DNA of 30,491 nucleotides from Nitrospinaceae bacterium (GCA_029261675.1 JAJDBA010000158.1:1-30491), one strand, 5' to 3'. Positions 6,571 through 14,483 are shown, counted from the stretch's first letter. A program made the numbers and translations. Notes: generated by a model not told the origin, from the letters alone.

Positions 6571-7698
6571 TTATTTTTTAGCTGCTTTTTTCGACTTAGG
6601 CTCTTTTAGTATTCCTTCCAGTATTTTGATCACCGAGGCGTTGTTTGACTGAGTTTCGGAGAGTTTGTCCCAAAATGTCTCAAATCCTAAAATGTAAGGA
6701 AGTACATTTTGGTCACCTTCCAGAATTTGGTAATGAGGGCAGTAATATTCAGCAGGATTTAAACTTAAATATTCCAGAGCATTTGCGCGATTAGTAAGAA
6801 ATGCAGTTTCTAATCCATGAATTTGTAGCTCAAAGGGAACCGCATCGCTAACCAGCTTCACTCGAAACAGACCTTCATTCTTTTTAAGAATATTAATCAA
6901 TGTTGTAATCATCTCCCTAGCCTTTTTAACGGCTTTCGGTTTTTGGAGGAGTGGATTAATTGAGTTAATGAGAGCCGGTGTTTCGAAAATCATTTTAACA
7001 CCATATTCGAGCATAGCATTTATTCCAGCACCGATAAGGTTAAGGTCGCCGGTGGCTATTCCCGGCGGGAGCGGTGCATTTGGATCTTCGAAATCAAGGT
7101 ATCGTATATACTCTGGCGGGGTCTCTCTCATTACGAGCCAAACTGATGCTATTTGTGCTTTTGTCTGTATGTCTAGGCATTGGCTAATATTGGTACCATC
7201 CACCCGATAAGATCGCGGTGCTTTATAGCTATGATAGTTTGCTGGTTTTATCTTAAGCTCATTAGGAGGGCGTCGATATTTTAAAGAATGTTCTGTAAGA
7301 AACTCCGAAGCTAGGCCGAGTTGTTCAAGCACCATTCTTTTTTTATTTTTTCTGTAAGTTAAGCTTTTTCCTTCCTTGATGATTTTTGGATAAAACTCAT
7401 CTCTCTCAGAATCTTGCAAAACTTGCCCGTCAAACAACCAAAGTAGGGCATCAATACTTTTTTCTGTATCTTGTGGTTCTAATTGTTTGTGAATTTCTAT
7501 TAGTGTTTTCCGATTTATACGACGAGAGTCTTGGTCGGAAATTTTCTCTGTGTAGAGATTCTCAGCTGCATTAACTAAGCCTCTAGGTATGCCAAGCCCG
7601 TGGGCTAGAACCTGCTGACTATCTCCTCGTCTCATCCTCCATGTCTTTAGGAGTATTCCAATAAGCCTCTGATTGTCGGGTTCGTATGGATAAAACAT
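6571..7698 (-). CDS. Large HTH (XRE-like) regulator with unknown C-terminal domain
   Basis: 375 residues from the ATG at 7698, which has AGGTG 5 nt upstream. A TTG at 7713 would place the coding region over a palindrome and is less likely. Residues of about 8-50 (LIGILLKTWRMRRGDSQQVLAHGLGIPRGLVNAAEN) look like a helix-turn-helix of the XRE type. The remaining 300 or so residues match no family I recognise and end in a lysine-rich tail (KEPKSKKAAKK). Position opposite the large rightward operon, with structured DNA between, suggests it controls that operon; this is inference. The IHF/HU gene follows it. Confidence 0.7.
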   Translation of the reverse strand: MFYPYEPDNQRLIGILLKTWRMRRGDSQQVLAHGLGIPRGLVNAAENLYTEKISDQDSRRINRKTLIEIHKQLEPQDTEKSIDALLWLFDGQVLQDSERDEFYPKIIKEGKSLTYRKNKKRMVLEQLGLASEFLTEHSLKYRRPPNELKIKPANYHSYKAPRSYRVDGTNISQCLDIQTKAQIASVWLVMRETPPEYIRYLDFEDPNAPLPPGIATGDLNLIGAGINAMLEYGVKMIFETPALINSINPLLQKPKAVKKAREMITTLINILKKNEGLFRVKLVSDAVPFELQIHGLETAFLTNRANALEYLSLNPAEYYCPHYQILEGDQNVLPYILGFETFWDKLSETQSNNASVIKILEGILKEPKSKKAAKK

Positions 7699-7705
7699 TA
7701 AGCAC

Positions 7706-7717
7706 CTAATCAATTAG
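7706..7717. promoter_or_regulatory. Palindrome upstream of the HTH regulator
   Basis: CTAAT-CA-ATTAG lies 8 bp before the preferred start codon of the regulator, so it could be an autoregulatory operator. Only the symmetry is seen; binding is inferred. Confidence 0.3.
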
Positions 7718-7797
7718 TTTCGAGATACTTTATATCTGGTAGAGAACAATTTCAATCTATATTTCACGAAAACATGTAATTCATTTTATAATTTGTA

Positions 7798-7826
7798 TTG
7801 ACGGATGTATTGGGTTGTGGTTCAAT
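7798..7826 (+). promoter_or_regulatory. Possible rightward promoter for the membrane/coupling-protein operon
   Basis: TTGACG and TTCAAT are separated by 17 bp, a moderate match to the sigma-70 consensus. It would leave a leader of about 240 nt before the first gene at 8071, running through the hairpins described below. Other weak candidates exist nearby (TATAAT at 7787-7792). Confidence 0.3.
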
Positions 7827-7870
7827 ATGGATATTGAAAGACTGATGGTTTGGGGCCCTGTTGCTAGAAG

Positions 7871-7905
7871 GAAAAACGGCAGCAGGGAGTCGAAGCCCTG
7901 CCGCC
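7871..7905 (-). terminator. Intrinsic terminator, leftward
   Basis: On the minus strand GGCGGCAGGG pairs with CCCTGCTGCC (10 positions, one mismatch) around an 8-nt loop, and GTTTTTC follows directly. This is a textbook rho-independent terminator ending the short transcript that starts near 7948. Its 3' arm (7879-7887) can alternatively pair with 7856-7864 (9 bp, one G-U), which could disrupt termination. Confidence 0.75.
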
Positions 7906-7948
7906 AGCTTTGCACCGAGGGTAATAGAGACCCAGGAGAGCAAAACGC
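7872..7948 (-). ncRNA. Candidate small RNA or regulatory leader, about 77 nt
   Basis: A good minus-strand promoter (7954-7982) predicts a start near 7948, and a strong intrinsic terminator ends at about 7872. Between them is a small hairpin (GGGT/ACCC, 7919-7933) and no open frame with a ribosome site. The RNA could be a stand-alone sRNA, or the attenuated leader of the HTH regulator gene, which begins about 175 nt further downstream on the same strand. The sequence was compared from memory with common riboswitches, 6S RNA and tmRNA and matched none convincingly. Confidence 0.5.
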
Positions 7949-7953
7949 AACTA

Positions 7954-7982
7954 ATTATCTAGGTATACACTAAAAAAATCAA
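7954..7982 (-). promoter_or_regulatory. Sigma-70-like promoter of the small RNA
   Basis: On the minus strand TTGATT (7982-7977) is followed after exactly 17 bp by GATAAT (7959-7954). The -35 matches 4 of 6 and the -10 matches 5 of 6 consensus bases. Confidence 0.6.
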
Positions 7983-7994
7983 GCATCTTGATTT
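7972..7994 (-). terminator. Stem-loop with T-run, leftward, overlapping a promoter
   Basis: A perfect 8-bp stem (AAATCAAG/CTTGATTT, loop ATG) runs into seven T residues on the minus strand. It shares bases with the -35 box of the small-RNA promoter, so it may instead be an operator. It also covers the end of an 8-codon frame (8005-7979). Confidence 0.45.
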
Positions 7995-8035
7995 GAATAG
8001 TTCATTACCTTACTCCTCTTAAGTCTACCTCCTTC

Positions 8036-8050
8036 GGAAAACCGTTTTCC
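8036..8050. promoter_or_regulatory. Palindrome just upstream of the operon start
   Basis: GGAAAA-CCG-TTTTCC lies 20 bp before the ATG of the first operon gene. It could be an operator or a leader hairpin controlling translation. Confidence 0.35.
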
Positions 8051-8070
8051 AACCAAAATAAGGAGGTGGC

Positions 8071-9465
8071 ATGCCAACACTTTTCACACCAAAAGACCAA
8101 GACAGTTTCGATTTAATTGTCCCAATATCCCAGACCAACGTCACGGGAGAGGTCATCGAACAACTCCAAGGTCAGATCGAAAAGCTCGTTTCTCGTGGCC
8201 AAAAAGCTGATCCCATTACCCAGGACGATATCACCATCGAGGAGATTTTCTGGGAAGAGACCAAGGCGAAAATCCAACGTAGCAAAGCCCAGATCGAAGA
8301 CCTCCAAAACAATACAATTCCACATTACTGGAGAAAAGTAATCGCCGCTCTCCCGAACTGGGAGGAGTTTAAGGATTGGGAAAACCTTAAAGAACTTCCG
8401 CTTTCTGCTTACCATCATTTAAATGAAAAACTCCAGTTCATCAAAAAGCACGAATCGATTCGAATCAGAAAAATCTGGTGGAAGATTGGAGCGATCACCT
8501 TTTCCATTGCCGACCTTGTCTCTCTCTACATACTTTGGAGTTTGGGCCTAGAAAACTCGGATGGAAATTTAAGCTTGGGTAACGCTTTCAAAGCAGTGAT
8601 TCTTGCCTTCATAAATCTTTGTGGCTTCTGTATTTTTAAAGTCTGGCTCCAGCATATGGGCAAGGCTGCATTAAGGGCGGCCCGTTATGGATTTGGGATT
8701 GTGGCCATTTTGTATCTGTTAGCGTTTGGTGCAGTTTTTACCAATGTCTACGCACCTCGTATAACGGATAACATCTATCCACCTGCTGGTGCTCCCAGTA
8801 CCTTGATGCAACAGTCCAACCCAGAAGCAGTAACAGATGCTCAAACCAATCAAAAAGCAGATCGGCAGATGATCATTGATGCCGGACTGGGCCGGGAATC
8901 GTTGCTCCGCTCTATGTGGTCTTTAAGTTTAGTTCTGCTCCTGATGGGTGGCGGTATCGCACTAGTGATGCAGGAGATAAAAGAGCTTTCGGATACCGAA
9001 GATGACATGAATGTTGCAAATATCTATGTAGAGGATGTTGTGAATTTACAAGTCGCTCTACGAGAGTTTGTGGAATTGGAATTAGCACTCCCAATTCTTT
9101 CGAATCATGTAAGTCAGCAGGAAAACTTGCGTGAAATTCAGATGCGAATCATCGGATTTTATAACGGCTATGGCCTTTCCACCGCAAAGGATATCCGGGC
9201 AGAAATATTGTACTTCCTGTTTTTGCAAAGCGACCCGTGTAAATGGTTTAACAAACAGCTTGTCTACCTGAAACCGATCTTGCGCGTGAAGGTGGATGAA
9301 GTCGGGGAAGGGATCGCCGCCAGTGAGATAGCGATTCAAAATTTGAAGCTTATTGAGACCCCACAAAAACAGTTTGAAATCCCGCTTCCTTTTGAACCGG
9401 AGATCAGTGATCACGCAAATTCAAAAAATGGTAACGGGCACAAAGCCAAAACCAAAGAAATATAA
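8071..9465 (+). CDS. Multi-span membrane protein with N-terminal coiled coil, unknown
   Basis: 464 residues; AAGGAGGTGGC precedes the ATG. The first 135 residues are charged and helical with coiled-coil character (EVIEQLQGQIEKLVSRGQK, ETKAKIQRSKAQIEDLQNN). Three hydrophobic segments follow between about 140 and 225, and a fourth near 281-298. Between the third and fourth lies a Pro/Gln-rich stretch, probably periplasmic. The C-terminal 160 residues are soluble and helical, with a Lys/Asn/Gly tail. No family recognised. As the first gene of an operon ending in a VirD4-type ATPase, it may be part of an envelope machine or a docking partner of that ATPase; this is inference from position only. 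Confidence 0.75.
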   Translation: MPTLFTPKDQDSFDLIVPISQTNVTGEVIEQLQGQIEKLVSRGQKADPITQDDITIEEIFWEETKAKIQRSKAQIEDLQNNTIPHYWRKVIAALPNWEEFKDWENLKELPLSAYHHLNEKLQFIKKHESIRIRKIWWKIGAITFSIADLVSLYILWSLGLENSDGNLSLGNAFKAVILAFINLCGFCIFKVWLQHMGKAALRAARYGFGIVAILYLLAFGAVFTNVYAPRITDNIYPPAGAPSTLMQQSNPEAVTDAQTNQKADRQMIIDAGLGRESLLRSMWSLSLVLLLMGGGIALVMQEIKELSDTEDDMNVANIYVEDVVNLQVALREFVELELALPILSNHVSQQENLREIQMRIIGFYNGYGLSTAKDIRAEILYFLFLQSDPCKWFNKQLVYLKPILRVKVDEVGEGIAASEIAIQNLKLIETPQKQFEIPLPFEPEISDHANSKNGNGHKAKTKEI

Positions 9466-9480
9466 ATTCTGGAGATAAAT

Positions 9481-10149
9481 ATGAAAACCATAAATCAGCT
9501 GAAAGTCGCCTTAATTATCTTTGCACTATTGTTTTTCCCCGCTTGTGGGAATGCTCCAATCCCGGAAGTAAAGCCCTTTTACATATTGTTAGACATGAGC
9601 GGTTCGGCGGCCCACATTAAGAATCCAACTTTTGCGGCCAAGGCGGCCCAGCAGGTAGTAAGGCAAATTAAATCACTTCCTCTAAGCACCGAAGTTTATC
9701 TTATTCCTTTCGGAGATTTCACTCTCCACAATGTTTATTCTTACCGTCTACAAAAAAGACCGCAGAATCAGACTCCGCAAGGTGTGGCAAAAGAAGTTGA
9801 GTGGTTCATATCTCACCTGAAGGGCCTGATCGCCAAAGGTACGCTCCGCACCGAAAACCACACCAACTTAATCGGTGCGCTCATCAAATTGGCTCCAGTT
9901 CCGGGGAGTCAAATGATTATCCTGTCTGATCTAGAAGAGAACACTGACTTTATAGTTAAGAAGTTTCTTAAGTCTAAAGGATCGTTTCCGGGAAACCCTG
10001 ACTTACTAAAAAATATTTCCGTGACGGTATTAGGTTTTGGACTCTCCATGAAATCGAGTGAGCAGTATCAAAACCTGGAAAAGTTGTGGAGAGAATGGTT
10101 TCAGATTGCAGGAGTGTCAGAAGTAAAACTTTATTCAGATAGTTTCTAA
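9481..10149 (+). CDS. Secreted von Willebrand A-domain protein, possible lipoprotein
   Basis: 222 residues starting 15 bp after the previous gene. A hydrophobic leader ends in FFPACGN; Cys22 may be lipidated, though the lipobox is imperfect. The VWA metal-site (MIDAS) pattern is present: DMSGS at about 39-43, a downstream threonine in NHTNLIGAL, and ILSDLEEN. VWA domains bind protein partners through a divalent metal. In the periplasm it could scaffold or sense the membrane proteins encoded on either side. It fills almost the whole chain, so this is a single-domain adaptor, not an enzyme. Confidence 0.8.
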   Translation: MKTINQLKVALIIFALLFFPACGNAPIPEVKPFYILLDMSGSAAHIKNPTFAAKAAQQVVRQIKSLPLSTEVYLIPFGDFTLHNVYSYRLQKRPQNQTPQGVAKEVEWFISHLKGLIAKGTLRTENHTNLIGALIKLAPVPGSQMIILSDLEENTDFIVKKFLKSKGSFPGNPDLLKNISVTVLGFGLSMKSSEQYQNLEKLWREWFQIAGVSEVKLYSDSF

Positions 10150-10214
10150 ATCTTGTGAGCATAACCATGCTGGGACAAGTATGGTTCACAATCTTTAATA
10201 GAGGAGTTTTATAA

Positions 10215-10541
10215 ATGTTTGATTATTTAAAAGGGAAAGAAGGACTCCAATTAGCAATATTGGGAGCGTTGTGCTCTCTTTTGCTTCTCTTATATTTAAA
10301 TTTTCGCTACTCCACTGTGCCCATTGGTTGGTGCACATCTTTAGTACAAAAATATTGGGCAATAGTTTTTCTGTTTTTTCTGTTTAATTTGGTTGTGGAT
10401 TTCTTTCGTGTGTATCGAGTTCTGTCGTCAACTGATAACGAAAATTTCATCAGAGTAAGGGATGACTTTATCACCAGTATGGGTTGGTTCGGTATGTGCG
10501 TATTAATAATCAGTGTCTATTTGCAAGTCGGAGTTTTATAA
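10215..10541 (+). CDS. Small membrane protein, three predicted helices
   Basis: 108 residues with a GAGGAG ribosome site. Hydrophobic segments lie at about 11-29, 46-64 and 89-106, with a charged loop between the second and third. No family recognised. It stands between the VWA protein and a soluble charged protein in the same operon, so it is probably a structural subunit of whatever the operon encodes. Confidence 0.7.
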   Translation: MFDYLKGKEGLQLAILGALCSLLLLLYLNFRYSTVPIGWCTSLVQKYWAIVFLFFLFNLVVDFFRVYRVLSSTDNENFIRVRDDFITSMGWFGMCVLIISVYLQVGVL

Positions 10542-10571
10542 ATCAAAAATATTAATTAAAGGAGAACCAAC

Positions 10572-11033
10572 ATGCTTTTTTATATCAGACAAAATCACAA
10601 GGTGAGTATCTTTTATCAAAAAAGTGACGGGACCATCGTCCACGGAAAATACTATTTTCAAAAACAGGAAGGGCCGTTTTGGGAAGTGAAAAACCGCATC
10701 GGTAAAACTCTGACCTTTGATCGCTCGGATAAGCAGTTGTGGAGAGGTTGGGACTTGTCGGAGAGAAAAGTGAAAAAGGCCCATGAGCATATTCAAAAAA
10801 TGAACGGTAGAAATCCCGCTCCACCGCAACTGGAAATGCCCAAAGATAAATTAGATGAAGACCCACTTGAGAAGAACCTTAAGGGGAAGGAGATTCGCAA
10901 AGCTCAAATCCGAGAACAAGAGCTTGAAGAGGCTATTGAAGAGCGAAGGAAATTAGAGCTGAAACAAATCCGAGAACAAAAGACCGAGCGAAAACTGGAT
11001 CGAACTGTAAACGAATCATTTATCAACCATTAA
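10572..11033 (+). CDS. Soluble protein with charged C-terminal coiled coil
   Basis: 153 residues with AAGGAG before the ATG. The first 60 residues form a beta-rich segment (FYIRQNHKVSIFYQKSDGTIVHGKYYF). From about residue 95 the chain is almost wholly charged and helical, with near-repeats of QIREQ (QIREQELEE, QIREQKTER). Such a tail suits oligomerisation or tethering. No family recognised. No membrane segment, so it is probably cytoplasmic, next to the small membrane proteins of the operon. Confidence 0.7.
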   Translation: MLFYIRQNHKVSIFYQKSDGTIVHGKYYFQKQEGPFWEVKNRIGKTLTFDRSDKQLWRGWDLSERKVKKAHEHIQKMNGRNPAPPQLEMPKDKLDEDPLEKNLKGKEIRKAQIREQELEEAIEERRKLELKQIREQKTERKLDRTVNESFINH

Positions 11034-11047
11034 CGAAGGAGAAAAAG

Positions 11048-11191
11048 ATGCTGACAGAAATCTGGTATTGGATAACACATCCGTTAGAGTTTCTCTTTTT
11101 GGTCACTTTTCTTTTTATAGTATTAAAAATTATTTGCATGATGGTCGGCTGGAGACTAACTCTAGCCGGAATTTTAAAACAGTTTAAATAG
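11048..11191 (+). CDS. 47-residue single-span membrane protein
   Basis: A small gene with AAGGAG 8 nt before the ATG and 14 bp after the previous stop. The protein is MLTEIWYWITHPLEFL followed by one long hydrophobic helix and a short basic tail (LTLAGILKQFK). Good spacing and ribosome site in an operon of membrane genes support it as real. Function unknown. Confidence 0.6.
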   Translation: MLTEIWYWITHPLEFLFLVTFLFIVLKIICMMVGWRLTLAGILKQFK

Positions 11192-11211
11192 TTTTTGGGA
11201 GGGAATGAATT

Positions 11212-11394
11212 ATGACAGATCATCAATTTTTCGATCTACTTTTAGTTGCTGGAATAATGATTTGGTTTTTTAACTTTGGCGGAGCCTTTGATAAATCGAA
11301 ACCGGATGCCGGAGTGTACATCGGTTTTCTGCTTGCCCTGCCATTCAAAATTGCACGCATTATTTTTTCATCACTCCGGGGAAGTAGATCATGA
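11212..11394 (+). CDS. 60-residue membrane protein
   Basis: GGGAGGG precedes the ATG. Two hydrophobic stretches (FFDLLLVAGIMIWFFNFGG and YIGFLLALPFKIARIIF) flank a short polar loop, and the tail is basic. The stop overlaps the start of the coupling-protein gene by 4 bp (ATGA), so translation is coupled. It may be a membrane partner of that ATPase. No family recognised. Confidence 0.7.
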   Translation: MTDHQFFDLLLVAGIMIWFFNFGGAFDKSKPDAGVYIGFLLALPFKIARIIFSSLRGSRS

Positions 11395-12932
11395 GCGAAC
11401 TTACTTTTGGCAATGCTATCGGGTTCCTTTTTATTTTTTTCGTAATCTACAAAGCAATTGTGGGTGAAAGCCCAACCGAATCTAAATCGGAGAACAATGA
11501 GAATCTATTGCTTTTTCCATTCAAATTAATAGGATGGGGATTAAGCATTCCCTTAAGTATGATTTTCCCATTTTTCCGCAAGGAACCGGCTACTCTCGAA
11601 GATGCCCAATTCATGGGTTTTTGGGAGAGGCGAAGGGTCCTTAGCTCAAAGAATAAGGGGCTGGTAATAGATGCCGGAACCAATTCTCGCTTATCTCTTC
11701 TAGATTCTTTTAAAAATCTGATATTGGTATCTCCCACGGGTGGGGGCAAGTCCGCCGGATTTTGCATCCCAAATGTGCTAATGCTGGATCAAAATATGGT
11801 GCTGACCGATCCTTCCGGTGAGATTTTTCAAAAGACCTCGGGATTTTTGTCTAAAAATAAAGGGTTCGATATAAAAGTCTTGGCTCCGGCTGATTTAGAA
11901 AATTCTCTCCGCTACAATCCTTTGGCTCGTGCACATACCCACTCGGATTTGAACCGTATTACCCACATCTTAATAACGTCAGCTTTTGGCAACGATACTC
12001 AGGGCGATCAGACGTTTTGGCAGAATGGCTCCAAAACTATATTAAACATTTTACTTCGCGCCATTAAACTTCAAGAACCCCGTTATCAAAACTTAGCCAA
12101 TCTCCGGCATCTCTTAAATTTATTTGGAGCGGATGGATCTGCCCTCGATTCGTTAGTTTCACAGTTAGATGAGGCGACTTTTAACGAGTGGAAGGGATTC
12201 ATAGCACAAGATGAACGTGTCGTTCAGAACTTCCTGAGTACAGCAAAATCGGCTCTTGAGCCATTTAGTGATCCAGACCTTTGTAGGTTAACTGGGTCCG
12301 ATAATTTGAACTTTGAAGCGATCAGGAATAATGACAAGAAAACGATCATCTACCTGATAATTCCTGAGAGTCGATTTAGATATTTTGGATTTTTACTTTC
12401 TATTCTTTTTACTCAGATGTTTGATTACGTTTTGGAGACGAAAGGAGCACCAGTGTTTTTTCTGATGGACGAATTTGCCAACGGAATCAAAATTCCAGCA
12501 TTTAGCAATTTAATCACCGTACTCCGAAAAAGAGAATGCAGTGTCTCAATCATATTGCAAGACCTAGAGCAGTTGATGATCTATGGAAATTCAGAAGGAA
12601 AAATTATTAGAGATGCGGGAGTCGCCAATAAGTATTTCACGTCAGGATTGTCGAGCTCTACTTGCCTAGAAATCCAAAAGATTCTGGGGAACACTCAGAT
12701 AGAAACTGAAAGAGGAACCGTTACCAAACCGCTCCTTGCGGCTAGTGAAGCGCGGACAATGGACGGAGCAATTTTTGTGCAAGCTAACAAGGCCCCTATT
12801 CAAGTCTCGATGAAGCCTTATTTTAAGATCAGGGCTTTACGTAAGATGAGTGAGTTGCCATCTTACGAAATAAAAGTACCTCAAGAAGAAGATGAGGTTG
12901 CATATTTGAAATTACAGGCTCCAGTTAGTTAA
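11391..12932 (+). CDS. VirD4/TraG-type coupling protein (T4CP) ATPase
   Basis: 513 residues. Two N-terminal hydrophobic segments (about 8-24 and 44-61) anchor it in the inner membrane. Walker A is SPTGGGKS at 114-121, the family-typical DPSGE follows at 140-144, and Walker B is VFFLMDE at 355-361. Coupling proteins are hexameric ATPases that bring a relaxase-DNA complex or effector to a type IV secretion channel. It is shorter than most plasmid TraG/VirD4 proteins and lacks an obvious C-terminal substrate-binding extension. It is the last large gene of the membrane operon and is followed 13 bp later by the excisionase-like gene. No relaxase or channel gene is visible, so its substrate is open. 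Confidence 0.92.
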   Translation: MSELTFGNAIGFLFIFFVIYKAIVGESPTESKSENNENLLLFPFKLIGWGLSIPLSMIFPFFRKEPATLEDAQFMGFWERRRVLSSKNKGLVIDAGTNSRLSLLDSFKNLILVSPTGGGKSAGFCIPNVLMLDQNMVLTDPSGEIFQKTSGFLSKNKGFDIKVLAPADLENSLRYNPLARAHTHSDLNRITHILITSAFGNDTQGDQTFWQNGSKTILNILLRAIKLQEPRYQNLANLRHLLNLFGADGSALDSLVSQLDEATFNEWKGFIAQDERVVQNFLSTAKSALEPFSDPDLCRLTGSDNLNFEAIRNNDKKTIIYLIIPESRFRYFGFLLSILFTQMFDYVLETKGAPVFFLMDEFANGIKIPAFSNLITVLRKRECSVSIILQDLEQLMIYGNSEGKIIRDAGVANKYFTSGLSSSTCLEIQKILGNTQIETERGTVTKPLLAASEARTMDGAIFVQANKAPIQVSMKPYFKIRALRKMSELPSYEIKVPQEEDEVAYLKLQAPVS

Positions 12933-12945
12933 GGAGATTCTTAAT

Positions 12946-13131
12946 ATGAAGAATGAAAAAAGATATTTAACCGTCAAAGAGCTAGCCGCAAAGATCAATA
13001 TTAAGCCAAAAACGATCTATTCGTGGATCGCTCGCAAAGTGATTCCCTTTTATAGAATCGAGGGTATCTACCGATTCCGGGAGCTGGAGATCGATGAGTG
13101 GTTATCCAGACACCGGCAAGAGGCAAGCTAA
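12946..13131 (+). CDS. Excisionase-family HTH protein
   Basis: 61 residues of the winged-helix type seen in excisionases and MerR-like proteins: YLTVKELAAKINIKPKTIYSWIARKVIPFYRI, then YRFRELEIDEWL. AAGGAG lies upstream. Such proteins bend attachment-site DNA and set integrase direction toward excision. Position directly before the integrase gene and after the coupling-protein gene supports that role, and links excision control to the operon. Confidence 0.88.
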   Translation: MKNEKRYLTVKELAAKINIKPKTIYSWIARKVIPFYRIEGIYRFRELEIDEWLSRHRQEAS

Positions 13132-13238
13132 TAAACGAACCAAAGGATATTTGAGCATGTACATTTTCTTTGCTACTATTTCCGGTACAGGTAACGGGAA
13201 ACCAGACACCAAATCAGCTTCCAGAAAGGAGGCAACTT

Positions 13239-14378
13239 ATGGGTGTTTATAAGCCCAAAGGAAGCAAAGTCTGGTGGATGTCCTACACTCACTTGGGAAG
13301 GCCGTATCGGAAAAATACCGGAGCTAGCAACAAGAAGCTGGCGGAGAGAATCTTCCACAAGACTAAAAATGAACTGGCTGAGAGTAAGCATTTTCCGGTT
13401 CAGCAGGAAGATACCATCAGTTTCGATCAGATGATGCAACGGTATTTGGAAGAGATCGTCCCAGACAAAGCACCGAGCACTCAAGGCGACGAGCAGAGGT
13501 TTGCAAAAACCCTCACCCAATTCTTTGGCGGCAATTTGCTGATACAAATCACGCCCGATCTTGTTGCGCAATACAAGCAAGAACGGCGCAGAATGTATGC
13601 GGCGAAGTGGCAACGTAGGCTAAAGAAGAAGAGCAAGGTAAAGATCAAAGCGGAGCAGGGGAAGGATTTCGGGAAGCGGACGATCAACCGCGAACTCGGA
13701 TTACTCTCGGCGGTTTTTAACCAAGCGATCAAGGTGTGGCGTTACTGCAACTTCAATCCCGTCTCGTGTGTCAAACGGGAGAAGGAAAACAAGCGGGTTA
13801 AATTTTTCACCGATGAGGATTTCGGTAAAATCTTTGATCACTTGTCCGATTGGGTGCAGCCACTGGTGCTCTTGGCCAAAAACACCGGATTGAGACGGGC
13901 GAACATCGTCAATCTCAAATGGTCTCAGGTGAATCTTTCGCAACGGGTGATCGTCCTGGAAGCCGAAGTGATGAAAAACTCAACCAGTCTGGGTCTGCCT
14001 TTGAATGACCAAGCCATGCAGGTTATCGTGGCGCAAAAGGCGAAGAGGATCAGGCCGATCTGCCAAGTTTACGTTTTTAGTAAGCAGAACGGCGAGCCAT
14101 ATACTGGCTGGGGAGTCACCAGAGCTTTCAAACGAGCTTGCCGCAAGGCTGGCACCCCAGATTACCGTTTTCACGATCTACGGCATGACTTCTGTTCTCA
14201 GTTGGTGCAGAAGGGAGTAGACCTTTATGCGGTGAAAGAGTTGGCTGGACATTCGGAAATATCCACGACCCAGAGGTATGCCCACCTTAGTCCCGACCGA
14301 CTAAGAAAGGCAGTTGAGGTTTTGGATTTTCACGCTGTTAGCAAAAAACCAAAAAAGGACTTACAGCAGTTGCCGTAA
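13239..14378 (+). CDS. Tyrosine recombinase / integrase
   Basis: 379 residues from the ATG at 13239, chosen for its AAGGAGG ribosome site; an in-frame extension to 13170 has none. A SAM-like core-binding region lies at about 58-170. The catalytic residues are Arg219 (NTGLRR), His312 and Arg315 (FHDLRHDF), His338 (AGHSE) and Tyr347 (TTQRYAHL). A basic insert (QRRLKKKSKVKIK) sits in the DNA-binding half. The gene runs right up to the 3' end of tRNA-Pro, the classic layout of an element integrated in a tRNA gene. Intact by sequence. The left attachment site was searched by eye and not found. Confidence 0.95.
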   Translation: MGVYKPKGSKVWWMSYTHLGRPYRKNTGASNKKLAERIFHKTKNELAESKHFPVQQEDTISFDQMMQRYLEEIVPDKAPSTQGDEQRFAKTLTQFFGGNLLIQITPDLVAQYKQERRRMYAAKWQRRLKKKSKVKIKAEQGKDFGKRTINRELGLLSAVFNQAIKVWRYCNFNPVSCVKREKENKRVKFFTDEDFGKIFDHLSDWVQPLVLLAKNTGLRRANIVNLKWSQVNLSQRVIVLEAEVMKNSTSLGLPLNDQAMQVIVAQKAKRIRPICQVYVFSKQNGEPYTGWGVTRAFKRACRKAGTPDYRFHDLRHDFCSQLVQKGVDLYAVKELAGHSEISTTQRYAHLSPDRLRKAVEVLDFHAVSKKPKKDLQQLP

Positions 14379-14384
14379 GTCCTT
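14355..14384. terminator. Bidirectional intrinsic terminator
   Basis: AAGGACTTAC pairs perfectly with GTAAGTCCTT around a 10-nt loop. GTTTTA follows on the plus strand (integrase side) and TTTTTTGG on the minus strand (tRNA-Pro side). It overlaps the last codons of the integrase and can end both transcripts. Confidence 0.8.
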
Positions 14385-14391
14385 GTTTTAA

Positions 14392-14469
<78 letters not shown>

Positions 14470-14483
14470 AAATTTTTTATCCC

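Noticed and set aside
7878..7905. tRNA or tmRNA 3'-end relic (left attachment site)
   Set aside because: The loop TTCGACT resembles a T-loop, but the flanking pair that must close it does not form, no acceptor stem or CCA follows, and the sequence does not match tRNA-Pro. A terminator explains it better.
7872..7948. Cyclic-di-GMP (GEMM) riboswitch
   Set aside because: GCAAAGC after a short hairpin recalls that family, but the conserved upstream and receptor-loop parts are absent.
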